DNA from: Amoebophrya sp. AT5.2
Lineage: Eukaryota; Sar; Dinophyceae; Syndiniales; Amoebophryaceae
Reading direction: 5' to 3'
Assembly: GCA_005223375.1 (NCBI GenBank)
Contig: RXOD01003979.1
Location: 1-33,622 of the forward strand
DNA: 33,622 bases
Below the pieces are notes generated by a model. It ran no database searches. It was given only the letters and a program-made list of their open reading frames with translations, and was not told the DNA's origin. Shown one piece after another: positions 21,945 to 31,849 of this stretch. Made by a program: the position numbers and the translations under genes. How positions within the stretch are numbered: position 1 is the first letter of the stretch; each line of letters opens with the position of its first letter.

Positions 21945-22885
21945 GCTCGATCGATCAACTTAAAGCGAGAAAGTGGCGCTTTGGCAGTATTTTGAACTTT
22001 TCGGTGGCCGTGCTTAGAGACCTTCCGGCTGTCCTTCCTCCAATCAAACGATAGGGGGTCGAGCGACTTCGTTTCTTCTTTCGTGTCTGCTGCTCCAGGG
22101 CCTTGCGTGCGATGTACATGGCCGCTAGATGGACCACAGCGAGCCGATAGTAGTTCTGATTCTTGCCAAACATGAAGGCACTTCTTCAACTTTTACCTTT
22201 AAGTTGGATTTTTGGCGACTTTTTTCTCTTGGTTGTAATGCTTTCCGGTGTAGTTGTAGAAGACGAGGATGGGCGCGGATGAGTGCGCGTCGATATCATT
22301 CGGAATCGCGTCTGGATAAGTAAGCTCATTTTTTCAACTTTTTGCTTTAAGTTCAAGTTTTGGCGAGTTTTCTCGCTTGATCGTAATGCGTGCCGGCGTA
22401 GAAGTTGTAGCCGACGATGGTGGGCGCGGGTGAGTATCGCGGAAAGCCATTTCCTTAACTTTTGACTTTAAGTTGAAGCTTTGGCGGCTTTTCTCTTGAT
22501 TGAAGTAGCACGCCGGCGCTCCTTGACTGCCATACTTATAGTTGCTCGACTCTTCAGGAATGGACAGCCAGCGAAGAACTTGCGCAAACCATTAACTTAA
22601 AGCGAAAAGTTGACGCTTTCGCAGCTTTTTCAACGTTCCGCTGGCTGCGCGCTGGTGCAGCCGAAGCGGATCTGTGATATCAAATAGCTTCCTTGCTCGA
22701 CCACCGAAGACTGTTGATCAGCGCAACCAGGAGTCTGGGACTCTGTGATGAATGGCGAAATGATGGATCGACCTCGTGCGCGTCGTCTCCGCGCGTTTGA
22801 ATAAATAAATGGGGAGACATTTCTTCAACTTTTGGACTTAAGTTGAAGTCTTGGCGACTTTTCTCTGGATCGAAGCACTTTTCGA
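21945..22885. repeat. Dispersed repeat family with AACTT...AAGTT palindromic core, about six copies
   Basis: Forward copies start near 22184, 22333, 22453 and 22823. Each has TCAACTTTT or TTAACTTTT, a few bases, then TTAAGTT, followed by (T)TTGGCGACTTTTCTC-like sequence. The first two are related over about 100 nt, including a shared GATGGKSGCGCGGRTGAGT-like end. Reverse-oriented copies are near 21957 (ATCAACTTAAAGCG) and 22590 (TTAACTTAAAGCG). The 22823 copy has a perfect 9-bp stem, CTTCAACTT / AAGTTGAAG, with an 8-nt loop. Confidence 0.6.
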
Positions 22886-23650
22886 CGTAATCGCATTGCC
22901 TATGCGCATGGTCTCTTGTATTGTCGAGCCCGAGTTTTTTACTTCATACCAAAAGCACACGGAATTTGTCAGAATCGCTGGAGATCCTTGCGGCGTATGG
23001 GCCTTGGCATCCAAGGACCGCCCGCCCTCTTTGATGTCGTTGCGTTTGGGCTTGAGTCGCTCGCGAATACCTTGGCGGGGAACGTGCTTATGATCTAAAT
23101 GCTTTTCGAGATCTTGGGCGGGGGTGCGCGCCGCAAATTCACGCACATAAATGATAGATCCGTGAGCTCACATCTAATCGCAACTCGAACACCACAGGTA
23201 CCCGCAAACCAAGCGTCATTTTGCACCTAAACCAGGTCGCAACTCGCCCTCAACTGTTTGTCATCTTGTTTACATCTTGCAATTCATCTATCAGACTTAA
23301 TACGGTTAGCTCGCTCGACCGAAGGCAACAAAGTCTGCACATACCCACCTGAGAGAGAATACGAGTGAAAATATGAGCACCAAACGGGGTCAGAATAAAT
23401 ATTAACACAGGAGAGCTAGGTCGTCAGTGAAAATATTGACAAAGGTGACCCCTTCGGCTGTGCTTAAGCATTTTCTTAGCCTTATGAACCAGCGCAACTG
23501 GGCCCCCCTACAGAGTATGAACGTAGTGGCTTCTACACGGAGGAAATGCGTGCTCGTACTCGTAACTAACCCAAAATCCAAGGCACGAGCAGCCGGGTGC
23601 TCAGCCGCCAAATTTCAAAATTTTTGAACGAGATTCCGAGCCGTTTTTTA

Positions 23651-23738
23651 TAATGCAGCTACGCCGGTTCGTAGATAAACTTTCATAGTGGGTCACGGAA
23701 CCGAAGCGGGAGGAATTAACAAATTAATTTTTCTCCCG
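23651..23738. repeat. Repeat A, first copy, at left side of the retroelement
   Basis: TAATGCAGCTACGCCGGTTC onward matches the copy at 24348-24434 with few changes over about 70 nt, then diverges in the loop of a hairpin. The hairpin arms are CGGGAG and CTCCCG, and in this copy the loop holds a second small palindrome, AATTAACAAATTAATT. Confidence 0.8.
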
Positions 23739-23978
23739 CTACGGTAAACCGAGAGTTTGTGCCCCTCGGTACCCATCCTAGCACATACTCTAACTCTATT
23801 CAGATGCTCAGATCAATTCCCTGAGTTAATCTCTGATCGCCTGGCAATCAGTCTCGTTCCTCGCTTCAAATTTCAAAATGGAGCACAGTGTCCAAGAAGA
23901 AGAATCTGAGCAATTCTATAACGCATTAGATTTGCAGCGAGGCACGATCTGCAACGCTGACCGCTTACCCTAAATGAG

Positions 23979-24346
23979 CGGGGCCGGCGTCTTTATAGCC
24001 ATAACTCAGAACCAAATCCAAAGAAGGATCTGACTCAAGGCCTACGGGCTTAGGTCGTTTACGGCCTTCGCTCGGGCTTGATCCAGCGCTTTCATCTATG
24101 AAGAAAACGCCGGATTTTAAGTTTAAAAGAGCGCACGGCTGAAGAGGCCTCAGCTCTCGCTCTAGCTGTTTACAGCTAGGGCACGTTGCTGCGGCTTGGC
24201 GTTTCAACGCCAAGACTTTCAGGCGAATGGAATGAAAATGAAAAAAGAAACAGGGCGAGACGCTCCCGCGTCGAGTGCTATCGCTTGAACGGTGTTCGCA
24301 GAGGAGGCCGCATAGCTTTACTGTAAGGCTGGCTAGGATTGGGATA
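23979..24346. repeat. Repeat B, left copy (368 nt)
   Basis: It matches 32164-32807 in the same orientation over its whole length, once the 270-bp insertion and its 5-bp duplication in the right copy are set aside. By eye about 19 positions differ, nearly all transitions. It runs directly into repeat A at 24348. Confidence 0.9.
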
Positions 24347-24347
24347 G

Positions 24348-24434
24348 TAATGCAGTTGCGCCGGTTCGTAGATAAACTTTCATAGTGGGTCACGGAACCT
24401 AAGCGGGAGGAACTAGCCAACTTTTCTCCCACCC
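24348..24434. repeat. Repeat A, second copy, immediately before the first ORF
   Basis: It matches 23651-23738. The start codon of the recombinase ORF (24449) follows 14 nt after its end, so this copy may be the left terminus or leader of the element. It keeps the GGGAG...CTCCC hairpin arms although the loop sequence differs. Confidence 0.8.
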
Positions 24435-24448
24435 GCCCACCCTGGAAA

Positions 24449-26239
24449 ATGTTTGGGAACCCGTTTGCATTTCAAGCCATGTTCGACGCCGCGGCTCCTC
24501 CTGCTCCGCCCATAACATCTCCGCGCACCACTACGAATCAGGAGGAGGCATCCGCCCACCCGCCCTCGGCGGCTTCGGGCTTGGCCATCGTTCCTGCCGC
24601 TAAGAAGCGTCCGGCCGGACAACGGTCTTTCGATCGATCGAAGGACCTAATTCCGGACAAGACGGGTTTTGGTTCTGTTTCTTCGTTTGCGTCTGCCTCC
24701 GCTCCAGCCGAGTACATCAAGCCCGCCTCGATCGAAGCTCTCGAGGCGCGGGCTGCTAAGAAGCATAAGAAACAGGGGCAAGAAAAGGCGGACGCCGAAG
24801 ACATCGACAGTGAGGCCGAGGCTCTCTCGGACGAGGATGACGGCGCGCCGCCTCTGTTGAGCGAGCAGGAGCTCGCTGTCACTAGGGAGGTGAGTATGTC
24901 CACCATCCTAGAGAAACAGGCTCAGCATCTCCAGCCGCAAGTTTTTAGCGCCTCGGCGCGCAGGGAACAGAAAGAGGCCTCCTCTTGGGACGAAGTGAGG
25001 ACTAGGATTAGGAAGGCAGTAGAGCCCAACCCCCCGAAGGAGGACGACCACGCGCGGCTCAAGTCCGATCCGGCTACCAGGCTCTCGGCAGCGATCTACA
25101 CGTCGACGCAAGGGGCTAGGATCCCTGACATCCGGCGAATTAGCTGGAACGAGGCTTCCTACAAAGCCTATGCGGCGACATGAGAGCGCTACTGCGAGCT
25201 CCTGCTGGACAACGACCTCTGCCCGCTGCCCGACCGCTTTTCCTGCTACAGCCTGAACCTCATCAGCTACGCCTTCGCAATTTGCAAGGACTTCAGAGGT
25301 TCTCGCCCCCAATGCTTGAGCTACCTCAAAGGTTTCAGCTCAGCGGTGGCGCCCTGGTCGATGGAGATCAAGGGCGTTTACTCATCGGCCTTCCGTGCGC
25401 TCATGTCGATCGCGCCGCAGCCTCACGGCGAAGAAGGTTTTCGCTTCTCGCACATCTGGCAGCTGGTCTCCGCTAACGCAGAACGCGGAAAAATCTCCCT
25501 AGGGAGCTGCCCTACGGCGGTGGGCACGCTGGACATGACTTACGAGCTGATGCTGCGGCTGGTGATTAGTGCGTGGCTCGGAGTTATGCGGACAGAAAGT
25601 TTCACGACTGTCGCCCGTCAAACGCACCCCAACGGTCAAGAGGTTCGGCGCACCCACTCCGTCGGGAAGAGGCAGCAGTACGGGAATAGGCCGCGACAAG
25701 TGGACTTCTGCGGCTGCTGCGACTACGCGCCCCAGGTGGAGGGAGCCCGGGCGCAGATTTGCCCGGTCTGTTGCATCCGCGACACGACCTACGCTTTGAC
25801 GCCGAAGATCACCACCCAGCAGACTAGCCGCATGATAAGGAAGATGCTCGACTTGGTGGGAATCGAGAATAAGAAGATCGGCCGTCGCAGGATGTATAAC
25901 TCGCACTCGACGCGCCGAGGAGGAGCTCAGTCTGCGTGCGGCGGTGGTCTGAGTGTCGAGAAGCTGTGCCGCTTCGGAGGGTGGCTAAGCGATGAGACTG
26001 TCCATCGGTATCGCGCGCGCCCGGGCTGCAGTCACTCCAGATTCATACGCAATCGAATGGCCGTTAAAAGAGTCGCGCACTTTTCGCAAGAGCGACTGAC
26101 TTTCGTTTCATCTCCGCACTCGGTATTTTTTCTGCTACCGCCGTCGGTTTTCGTTTTTTCGGTGACCACCTTCACAAGAGGGAGCCTCGACCTCAGCCGA
26201 AAAATTTTCTGTTCTCTTGTTCAGGCCTGCAATTGCTGA
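24449..26239 (+). CDS. Tyrosine recombinase of the retroelement, interrupted by one in-frame TGA
   Basis: One frame runs from ATG 24449 to TGA 26239 with a single internal TGA at 25181-25183. The first 200 residues are Ala/Pro-rich, then basic and acidic, with no clear domain. The core-binding domain begins just before the TGA (ISWNEASYKAYAAT) and continues after it in the same frame, so the stop lies inside a domain. The catalytic part has Arg at 25589 (VMRTES), His 25904 and Arg 25913 (HSTRR), Trp 25982 and Tyr 26009 (VHRYRA): the complete set for strand cleavage and ligation. A CxxC pair near 25708 and another at 25760-25774 sit between the first Arg and the His, suggesting an inserted zinc ribbon. 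It would insert circular cDNA copies of the element. The tail after about 26100 looks non-conserved. Confidence 0.9.
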
Positions 26240-26499
26240 ATCCCGCCCCAAATAGCAGAACGACCGATCCAGATAACTCTCGAAAAGTCAACTCATTTTC
26301 TCCGTCCTCTTCTATCAGTCACGGCGTTGCAGTTCTAGTTCTATCGAATACTGATCGAGCTCTGCTACTCCTCCAAAACGAACAACGGAAGCGCTGCTCC
26401 TATGAGTTTCGTTAACACGAAGAGGCACGCAAGTAGAGACTTCCCGAAGAGTCGACTTTTCGCAAGTTCTCTTTTTCTCGCGAACTAACACTCTCGAAA

Positions 26500-27465
26500 A
26501 TGGCTGATCCCGCGGCGCAGGACGAACATTTCGTCCGTCAGTTTCGCGTGGCGGCCGAAAGCGAGGGGCTGGCGCAACCTACGGACGCCCAGCTCGTCCA
26601 GTTCGCTCAACGCCAGACCGGCCTCCGCCGCAAGGCTACCGGTCGCCAGGTTTTGCACATCCGCCGCTACTACGACATGGGCCAGCTGAAGGACCTGCTC
26701 GCGAACCTGTCGAACAAGACCAACATCCCCAAGGCGTTGGACGTCGCCCCGTTCTCCCTCATCGCCAGTTTCCGCTGCCTGGAGCTGCTGCCGCTGGCGA
26801 CGGCGGTGCAGTTGCAGGGCAAGCTGTTCGGCCACCTGATCGAAGACGCTGGGGAGTCGGGCGATGGGGATCGTGCTCGCCTGTCCCGGGACTTGTTGTG
26901 CGACACGTTTTGCGAGGCCCTGAAATCGGTCCCCGAGGATGGGGCGATGCCTGCGGTGCCGGCCAATCCTGCCGACGCTTTCCGTCAGCGTCACTGGACC
27001 AACATCCTCAGCGTCGGCCTGCAGCCCCAGCTCCTCGCGTTCATGAAGGGCGCGATGGCCTCGGGCAAAGTGTTCAAGAAGCGGACCGCCGACATGGAAG
27101 CTCGCATGCAAAATGTGGAGAACTCCGCGCGCCAGGTAAAGCTGAAGAAACGCCCTGGCAATAATGCTGACGCTGATGAGACGCCGGATCCTCCTAAAGG
27201 CCCGAAGACGAAGAAGTCTAAGAAAGGCAGGAAGCTTCTCCGTGTCCCGCACCTGAACAAGGAACGCGATGACGAGAGTAGGGGCGGCCTTTCGCGTGGC
27301 GGTTCCCTGACTGAGTGGGCATTCGTTAGTCGTCAGCTCAACAAGTCTCAGGCTACCGCGCAGCGCATCACTCAGGTCGCTAACGGCGCTCAGGTCGGCA
27401 GCGTCTACTTTTCGGCGGAGTCCGATTTACTTAGGGATAGGTGGCCACCCACTTCTTGCTTTTGA
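26500..27465 (+). CDS. Gag-like ORF of the retroelement
   Basis: A 321-residue product from ATG 26500 to TGA 27465. The start has good context after an A-rich stretch (CTCGAAAATGG). Residues 1-190 are helical and mostly neutral (MADPAAQDEHFVRQFRVAAE onward). Residues 190-220 form a coiled-coil-like helix, and 220-250 are strongly basic (KGPKTKKSKKGRK), suited to binding nucleic acid. It has no zinc knuckle. Placement between recombinase and reverse transcriptase, with a helical body and a basic tail, fits a Gag-type capsid protein, but this rests on position and composition only. The last 15 or so residues come from the small inverted-repeat segment that follows, so the original C-terminus may have been different: the same frame resumes at about 27577. 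Confidence 0.55.
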   Translation: MADPAAQDEHFVRQFRVAAESEGLAQPTDAQLVQFAQRQTGLRRKATGRQVLHIRRYYDMGQLKDLLANLSNKTNIPKALDVAPFSLIASFRCLELLPLATAVQLQGKLFGHLIEDAGESGDGDRARLSRDLLCDTFCEALKSVPEDGAMPAVPANPADAFRQRHWTNILSVGLQPQLLAFMKGAMASGKVFKKRTADMEARMQNVENSARQVKLKKRPGNNADADETPDPPKGPKTKKSKKGRKLLRVPHLNKERDDESRGGLSRGGSLTEWAFVSRQLNKSQATAQRITQVANGAQVGSVYFSAESDLLRDRWPPTSCF

Positions 27466-27547
27466 TCTAAGAAACGGCTTTCAGCAATTTGGGACCTCCT
27501 ACCCATTTCAAGAAGTGTCCCTATCTAGTCGAACACTCTAACTCTAT
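27429..27547. repeat. Small inverted-repeat segment, possible insertion at the end of the gag-like ORF
   Basis: CCACTTCTTG near 27451 pairs with CAAGAAGTG at 27509, and AGGGATAG-like sequence lies outside each arm. The right end contains CACTCTAACTCTAT (27534-27547), of which 13 bases recur at 23787-23799 near repeat A. The gag-like frame is open before this segment and again after it (27571 to about 27687), which suggests an insertion, though I find no clean target duplication. Confidence 0.35.
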
Positions 27548-27812
27548 GACATTGGATAGACAAACCCACTTGTTGCCAGCGTTTGGAAGACCGCATCGAA
27601 GAAGCGCGCGGACAACTCGGAAACTCCGCGTCTTCCGGCAGCTCGATCCGCGTTCGCTCCCCCCGCCGCTCTGGATGGGCGTGGTGGGGCTAAGCAGACA
27701 GCTCGGGATGGTTGGCGTGATTTGTCGTCGGTATTAGTTTCGCTCGCGAAGAACCGTCGGCGTGGATGACTTCGCATGAACGTTTTTCGTCTACTTTGCC
27801 GCAGTTGTCGAT

Positions 27813-29558
27813 GTGAATGCGTCGGACTACATGGCTACACTTCGACTGCGTTTCGCTACTCCTCTCCAGGCTTCGCCCACGATGAATAGCTCCCCCCCTA
27901 GATCGTCAGTCTCGTCAGAGGCTTCATTTCTAGGTAAGCAGCTCACTCTCGATCGCGGCCGTAGGTTGGGTAGCACTCTACTTCCGGAACACATTGACGC
28001 AGCTACTAACTACGTCCAATCAGCATCCGCAGACGCGATTACTTACAAAAACAGAACGAAAGCTCGCGCACTACATCGGCATAGCCTCGAGAAAGATTCA
28101 TCTATGCGTTTTTCTATGGCTTCGCATACTCGTAGCGTTCTACTTCAGAAGGCTACTGCTTTCCTCGAACGATGTCTAGAGCTCTCCTCGTTTTCTTCTC
28201 CAGAACTCACCAACAGGCATCGCGAGACTATGTCCATAGTCCCAAAGCTTGCTGTAGGAGTTGCACAAGACGAAAAGCGGGAGCCTTGTGGCTTCTGGCG
28301 TCCCCTCTCTACGGACGAGGTCAGTAGCCAAGTCATCGAAAAACAATGAGAGCTCTGCAGGTCTTCTTCATCTACCGGCCCCCCTCGGCGGAGGCACTGG
28401 CGTACCGAAGAAGAGGCCTTGGCGGTGAGTGAAAAAGTGAGTGCGCTGGTTGCAGAAGGACTCTGGCAGCGAGTGCCGCCCACATCTCACCTGCCCTGCG
28501 GCGCGTCAATCGGCTTCCCAGCTTGCACAGGGACGCCTAAGCGGATGCGTCTCTGCATTGATTTCCGTTCTCAAAATAGTGGCGTGATAACATACGAAAA
28601 AACGAGGCTCCTGGGCTCCCATACAACAATGGCGATCGTGCAAAAATGTATGTCCAACCATCCATGGATCCCTCACTTAAGTCAGCAGCGCAAAGATCTC
28701 CAATCCGACATCGAAGCCGAGCTAATTTTTAGTGCCCAGCTTCAAACTAATAAGGAGGAGTCTCTACTTGCTGCGACTAGGTCGGCAGCGCCATTGCATA
28801 GTGACGATTTGCATGAGTCTCCATATGCTTTTCGTCCCGGCAGAAGTGGCAAAAGAAATCAGAAGGCCTTCTATTACCAGGTCCCTACGAAAGACCCATA
28901 TAAGGACGCCGCTCGGATTCCTTTGCCTGCTTCATCTAATCGATCTGGTAAGCGCGATCGAGACGGGCGCACAGGGCAACTGTGGTCGCTGTGTATTGCT
29001 TTCGTGCAACTGTTCGGGAGCGTCAGCAGTGTCCGCGACTGCTGCGCTATCGCGGAGCGTATGACTTTGATTCTCAGTCGTCTACTTTTAGTCATAGCTT
29101 CTCAGTACATCGACGATGCCCATACTGCTTCCCGCCCACAAAACATAGAGGGCGATCTGGCGCTCGTCGATCTTTGGCTCGCCCTGGCCTGCTGGGTGCA
29201 GAGCGAAGAGACAGGCGAGTGCCAGTCAGAGGCTCAGCGGGTGTTGGTCGTCCTTGGTGTAGCTTATGAACTATATGGCGGCTCCAAGCTTAAAATCTAC
29301 ATTCCGTTCAACAAGTTCGAAGATCTGTATGCGCTAGCTGACAAAGTCGAGAAATCTATTCTCTCTAGACGCATGGCGCTCAAAGACAACGAAAAGCCCA
29401 AAGGTCTCTTTAGGCATTGTCTACAACTAGAGCGCGCCGCTTGCTCGATGGCTAAGTATCTAGATAATTGGACACAGGAGACCCACTTTCATTGGGCAGT
29501 AAGCAGGAAGGACCTCCGTAGATCCCTTCTGCATCACCTGGCCACCTGCGCGCGATGA
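27813..29558 (+). CDS. Reverse transcriptase of the retroelement, interrupted by one in-frame TGA
   Basis: One frame covers 27813-29558; ATG 27882 (MNSSPPRSS) is the more likely start. A single TGA at 28347-28349 interrupts it upstream of the polymerase motifs. After it come the fingers segment with RLCIDFRSQN (about 28548-28577), a motif A candidate DDL at 28803-28811, motif B-like FGSVSSV at 29013, and motif C YIDD at 29106-29117. The aspartates needed for metal binding are present. The segment between motif A and motif B is unusually basic and hard to align, and may be degraded. The product would copy element RNA into DNA. It ends in TGA at 29556, overlapping the ATG of the RNase H frame as ATGA; in related elements RT and RNase H form one polypeptide. 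Confidence 0.85.
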
Positions 29559-30154
29559 TTTCTTTGGCCCGCGACTCGAGACCACTTTGGCTCGATGCTG
29601 CGGCTGCCGAACTACCGATCCTGCATATCTATACTGACGCCGCCCTCGGCGACCATATCGGCCTGAGGGATACTCTCCAAAAAAGAAAACGGCGAGGCCT
29701 CCGCCGTCGCAATATGATGGCTGGGGGTTTCTGCTGGGTTTCAGAATCGGAACGATATGCCTTCGAGAAGCCGACCAATGAAGTCCCTAAGGCCGTAGAT
29801 AAGTGCAGTATTGGTATATTAGAGGCCGGCGCAGTTGCGGTTGCCGGCGTGGAGTTTGAGGAGCTCGCTAAACGCTCTTACACAATATTCCACGTCGACA
29901 ACACCGGTTCGGCTTTCGCGCTGCTTAAAAACAGCAGCAAAGACCTCCGGACTGGGTGCATCGCGCACAGTTTCCAGCTTCATACGCAGCGACCAAGTGC
30001 CCGCTTCTACAAAACTTGGACGGCGTCGCGGCGTAATATTGCGGATATTTTGACTCGCGCCCAGAGGCGTGCTATCCTCAAGCGCATGCTTAGCGGAGCT
30101 GTTACCAAATCTATCGACGCTCTATCCATGCAGGAAGTCACTTTCGGGCTCTAA
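29555..30154 (+). CDS. RNase H domain of the retroelement, in the -1 frame relative to the RT
   Basis: A 199-residue frame from ATG 29555 to TAA 30154. The four acidic residues of the RNase H fold are in place: Asp in IYTDAALG (29636), Glu in GILEAGAV (29822), Asp in HVDNTGSA (29897) and Asp in NIADILTR (30044). The WTASRRNIADILTR ending is typical of RT-linked RNase H in DIRS-like and Ty3-like elements. Its job would be to degrade the RNA strand of the RNA/DNA hybrid. The overlap ATGA with the RT stop could allow stop-start reinitiation or a -1 shift, or it could be a frameshift mutation in a formerly fused ORF. Confidence 0.88.
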   Translation: MISLARDSRPLWLDAAAAELPILHIYTDAALGDHIGLRDTLQKRKRRGLRRRNMMAGGFCWVSESERYAFEKPTNEVPKAVDKCSIGILEAGAVAVAGVEFEELAKRSYTIFHVDNTGSAFALLKNSSKDLRTGCIAHSFQLHTQRPSARFYKTWTASRRNIADILTRAQRRAILKRMLSGAVTKSIDALSMQEVTFGL

Positions 30155-30476
30155 GCTGGTCTTTTCCGATTCGTCGGCTTTTGCCAGTCCATTCTCCTAG
30201 GCAGTGGCGGCTTTCTACTTCTGCTAAATTTTTACGCTTAAAAAGCTTCTCTCTTTGTTTCGTGTAGTGGCTGCTAGCCTACTTCTCGCGCGTCTGCTTA
30301 ATGTATCACAAAGCATGAAAGGAAAGTTTGCACCGAGTGCAGAGCTTCGACCTGGCTCATGGGCCAGCTTTTCCCAGCTCATGAGCCAGGTGCGGCCGAA
30401 AAAAGTCGTGCTCTTGGGCTGCTGGGCACCGTTTGGCACCGTCTGGCTCTGAGCCGGTCGGGGACTGCACTGTGAC
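30155..30476. other. Spacer between RNase H and the accessory region
   Basis: About 320 nt without a supported gene. It contains the strong hairpin at 30350-30391, followed by a duplicated TTTGGCACCGT/CTGGGCACCGT motif at about 30420-30450. Confidence 0.5.
30350..30391. repeat. Strong hairpin with perfect 12-bp arms
   Basis: ACCTGGCTCATG (30350-30361) and CATGAGCCAGGT (30380-30391) are perfect inverted copies around an 18-nt loop that itself holds CAGCT twice. It lies about 200 nt after the RNase H stop. It could act as an RNA structure at the end of the RT/RNase H transcript segment, or be part of another small repeat. Confidence 0.8.
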
Positions 30477-31849
30477 ACAAAGGCATTCTGAAGAAGAGAG
30501 GCCATACCATTCGGCACAGCGGAGCTCAATTCCACTCGAACGCGGAGAAGTCGCAGGGTCCGGAGACCGGGTCCCCGGCCACGCCGAAGGTGCTGTCTGC
30601 GGTGGACGCTGACCAAAGCCGTCTCGTCTCCAACGATGGCGGCAAGACCTTCGCGAGCGTGCCCCCAGACCACGGCCAGCCCCCCTACGCGGAGGAGCGC
30701 CGTATGCTCGCCTCCGGTGATCCCGCGACTCCTTCCTCGGCTGTCCCTCTGATTGAGGACGAAGCGTACAAAACCCCGCTTCCGGCCGAGGTGCCGGACG
30801 ACATCTCCCCCATCAACGGAGATCCCGGCCCTGACGTGTCGATGGCGATCTCTTCGGAACAGGGATCCACGTTCCAGAACTCGGCTAAGTCCGTCGCGGT
30901 CAACGTGTCGACCGTGCCCTCTCCTGCCGAACTCGACAAGAGCGGCTCCTCCCTGTGCGAGAAAATGCACTCCGAGGACGAGGGTGAAAATTGGCCGGCC
31001 CGGATGATCGGCGACGGCAGCAGTCTGCTGCCGAGCGAAGACTTGTCCCACGAGAAGCACTCCTTCGCGTACGAGGTGGATCACGACCACTCCGCGGTGC
31101 CCAAATGTACACCAGAAAGGAGGTCAGGCACTCCCTCAAGTGCATCGCGGAGAGCGGTAGTGTGATGGGCAGCGACCCCATGAACATCCCCCGTCGCCTG
31201 AAGACCTTTGACCTACGCAGCACCATCTTCGCCAAGCGCTTGCTGCGGAAGTCCGAGGTGCTCAACTGTTCCCAGTCGGTCGCGAGCCTCCAGATGTGGC
31301 TCTCGGCGGCCTGGACGGGCGAAGTTGAACAGCGTAACATCGAGACGCTTACGCCCTTCCCCTGCCAGGTGAAAGATTTCGAGGCCATGGCTAAGGATTT
31401 CGGAACCCTGGCTACGATTCCGCGCCCCGGCTTGCGCAAAAAGACCGACCTGATGAAAGCCGCGATGAACCTGCTGGGTTTCATCAAGGTAGGGCGTCTG
31501 CGTCGCTCAGTCCTTCCCGGCGTTCCACCCCCTCGAAGACAGCCCGTCCATCACCCTCGGGGACATCCAGCACAAGCCCAGAAACTACGTCTGGCGCGGC
31601 TTAATGCCGCGCGTCCTCGACGGTGGAAAAATGGCGCTGGTGGACCACTTGGGTGCGGTGCACACGGAGCCCACGCTCGGACAGGGTACGACTACCAACT
31701 GGCCGCAGGAGAAACCCACCTCCCCGATCTTCGGCGATGCGAGCGCGCGGATCTCGGGGAGCTGTGGCGGCGGAAGATACGTGGCAGCGTGTGATGCGTT
31801 CACGCACAACCGCTCCACGAATTCCAGCAGCAGCCCCAAGGTGGCCTAG
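30477..31849 (+). pseudogene. Accessory coding region that changes frame twice
   Basis: The GC-rich third codon positions indicate coding, but three segments use different frames. Segment one (about 30477-31100) encodes a Pro/Ser/acidic, disordered protein. Segment two (about 31108-31488) reads MYTRKEVRHSLKCIAESGSV onward and looks like an ordered helical domain. Segment three (31511-31849, TAG) returns to the frame of segment one and reads SFPAFHPLEDSPSITLGD onward, ending in a Ser/Asn-rich tail. A further frame at 31803-31982 encodes a run of Leu, Cys and Trp that resembles a membrane segment. The frame changes can be explained by short GT...AG gaps (see 31489-31510) or by decay. I recognise no family. 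It lies between RNase H and the right B repeat, so it is either an element accessory gene or a captured host fragment. Confidence 0.5.
31489..31510 (+). other. 22-nt GT...AG segment whose removal restores frame
   Basis: ATCAAG|GTAGGG ... CGCTCAG|TCC. Removing exactly these 22 nt joins segment two to segment three of the accessory region in phase 0. This is either a very short intron or a chance feature of a frameshifted gene. Confidence 0.35.

Larger units (their letters stand above)
19132..23650. other. 4.5-kb repeat-bearing intergenic region without a supported gene
   Basis: No frame exceeds about 170 codons and none has a recognisable domain or the GC-rich third positions of the neighbouring genes. 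Just after the stop, two copies of GTGCGTATAG-containing sequence lie about 65 nt apart (near 19143 and 19208), in the likely 3' untranslated region. The region contains the 79-nt palindrome and the AACTT/AAGTT repeat family annotated below. Its right end abuts the retroelement repeats. Confidence 0.5.

Noticed and set aside
24449..29558. A nuclear code in which TGA is a sense codon
   Set aside because: The long host frames (for example 1219 codons at 7519-11178) contain no in-frame TGA and use TGG normally, so a reassigned code is unlikely. Local readthrough in the element remains open.
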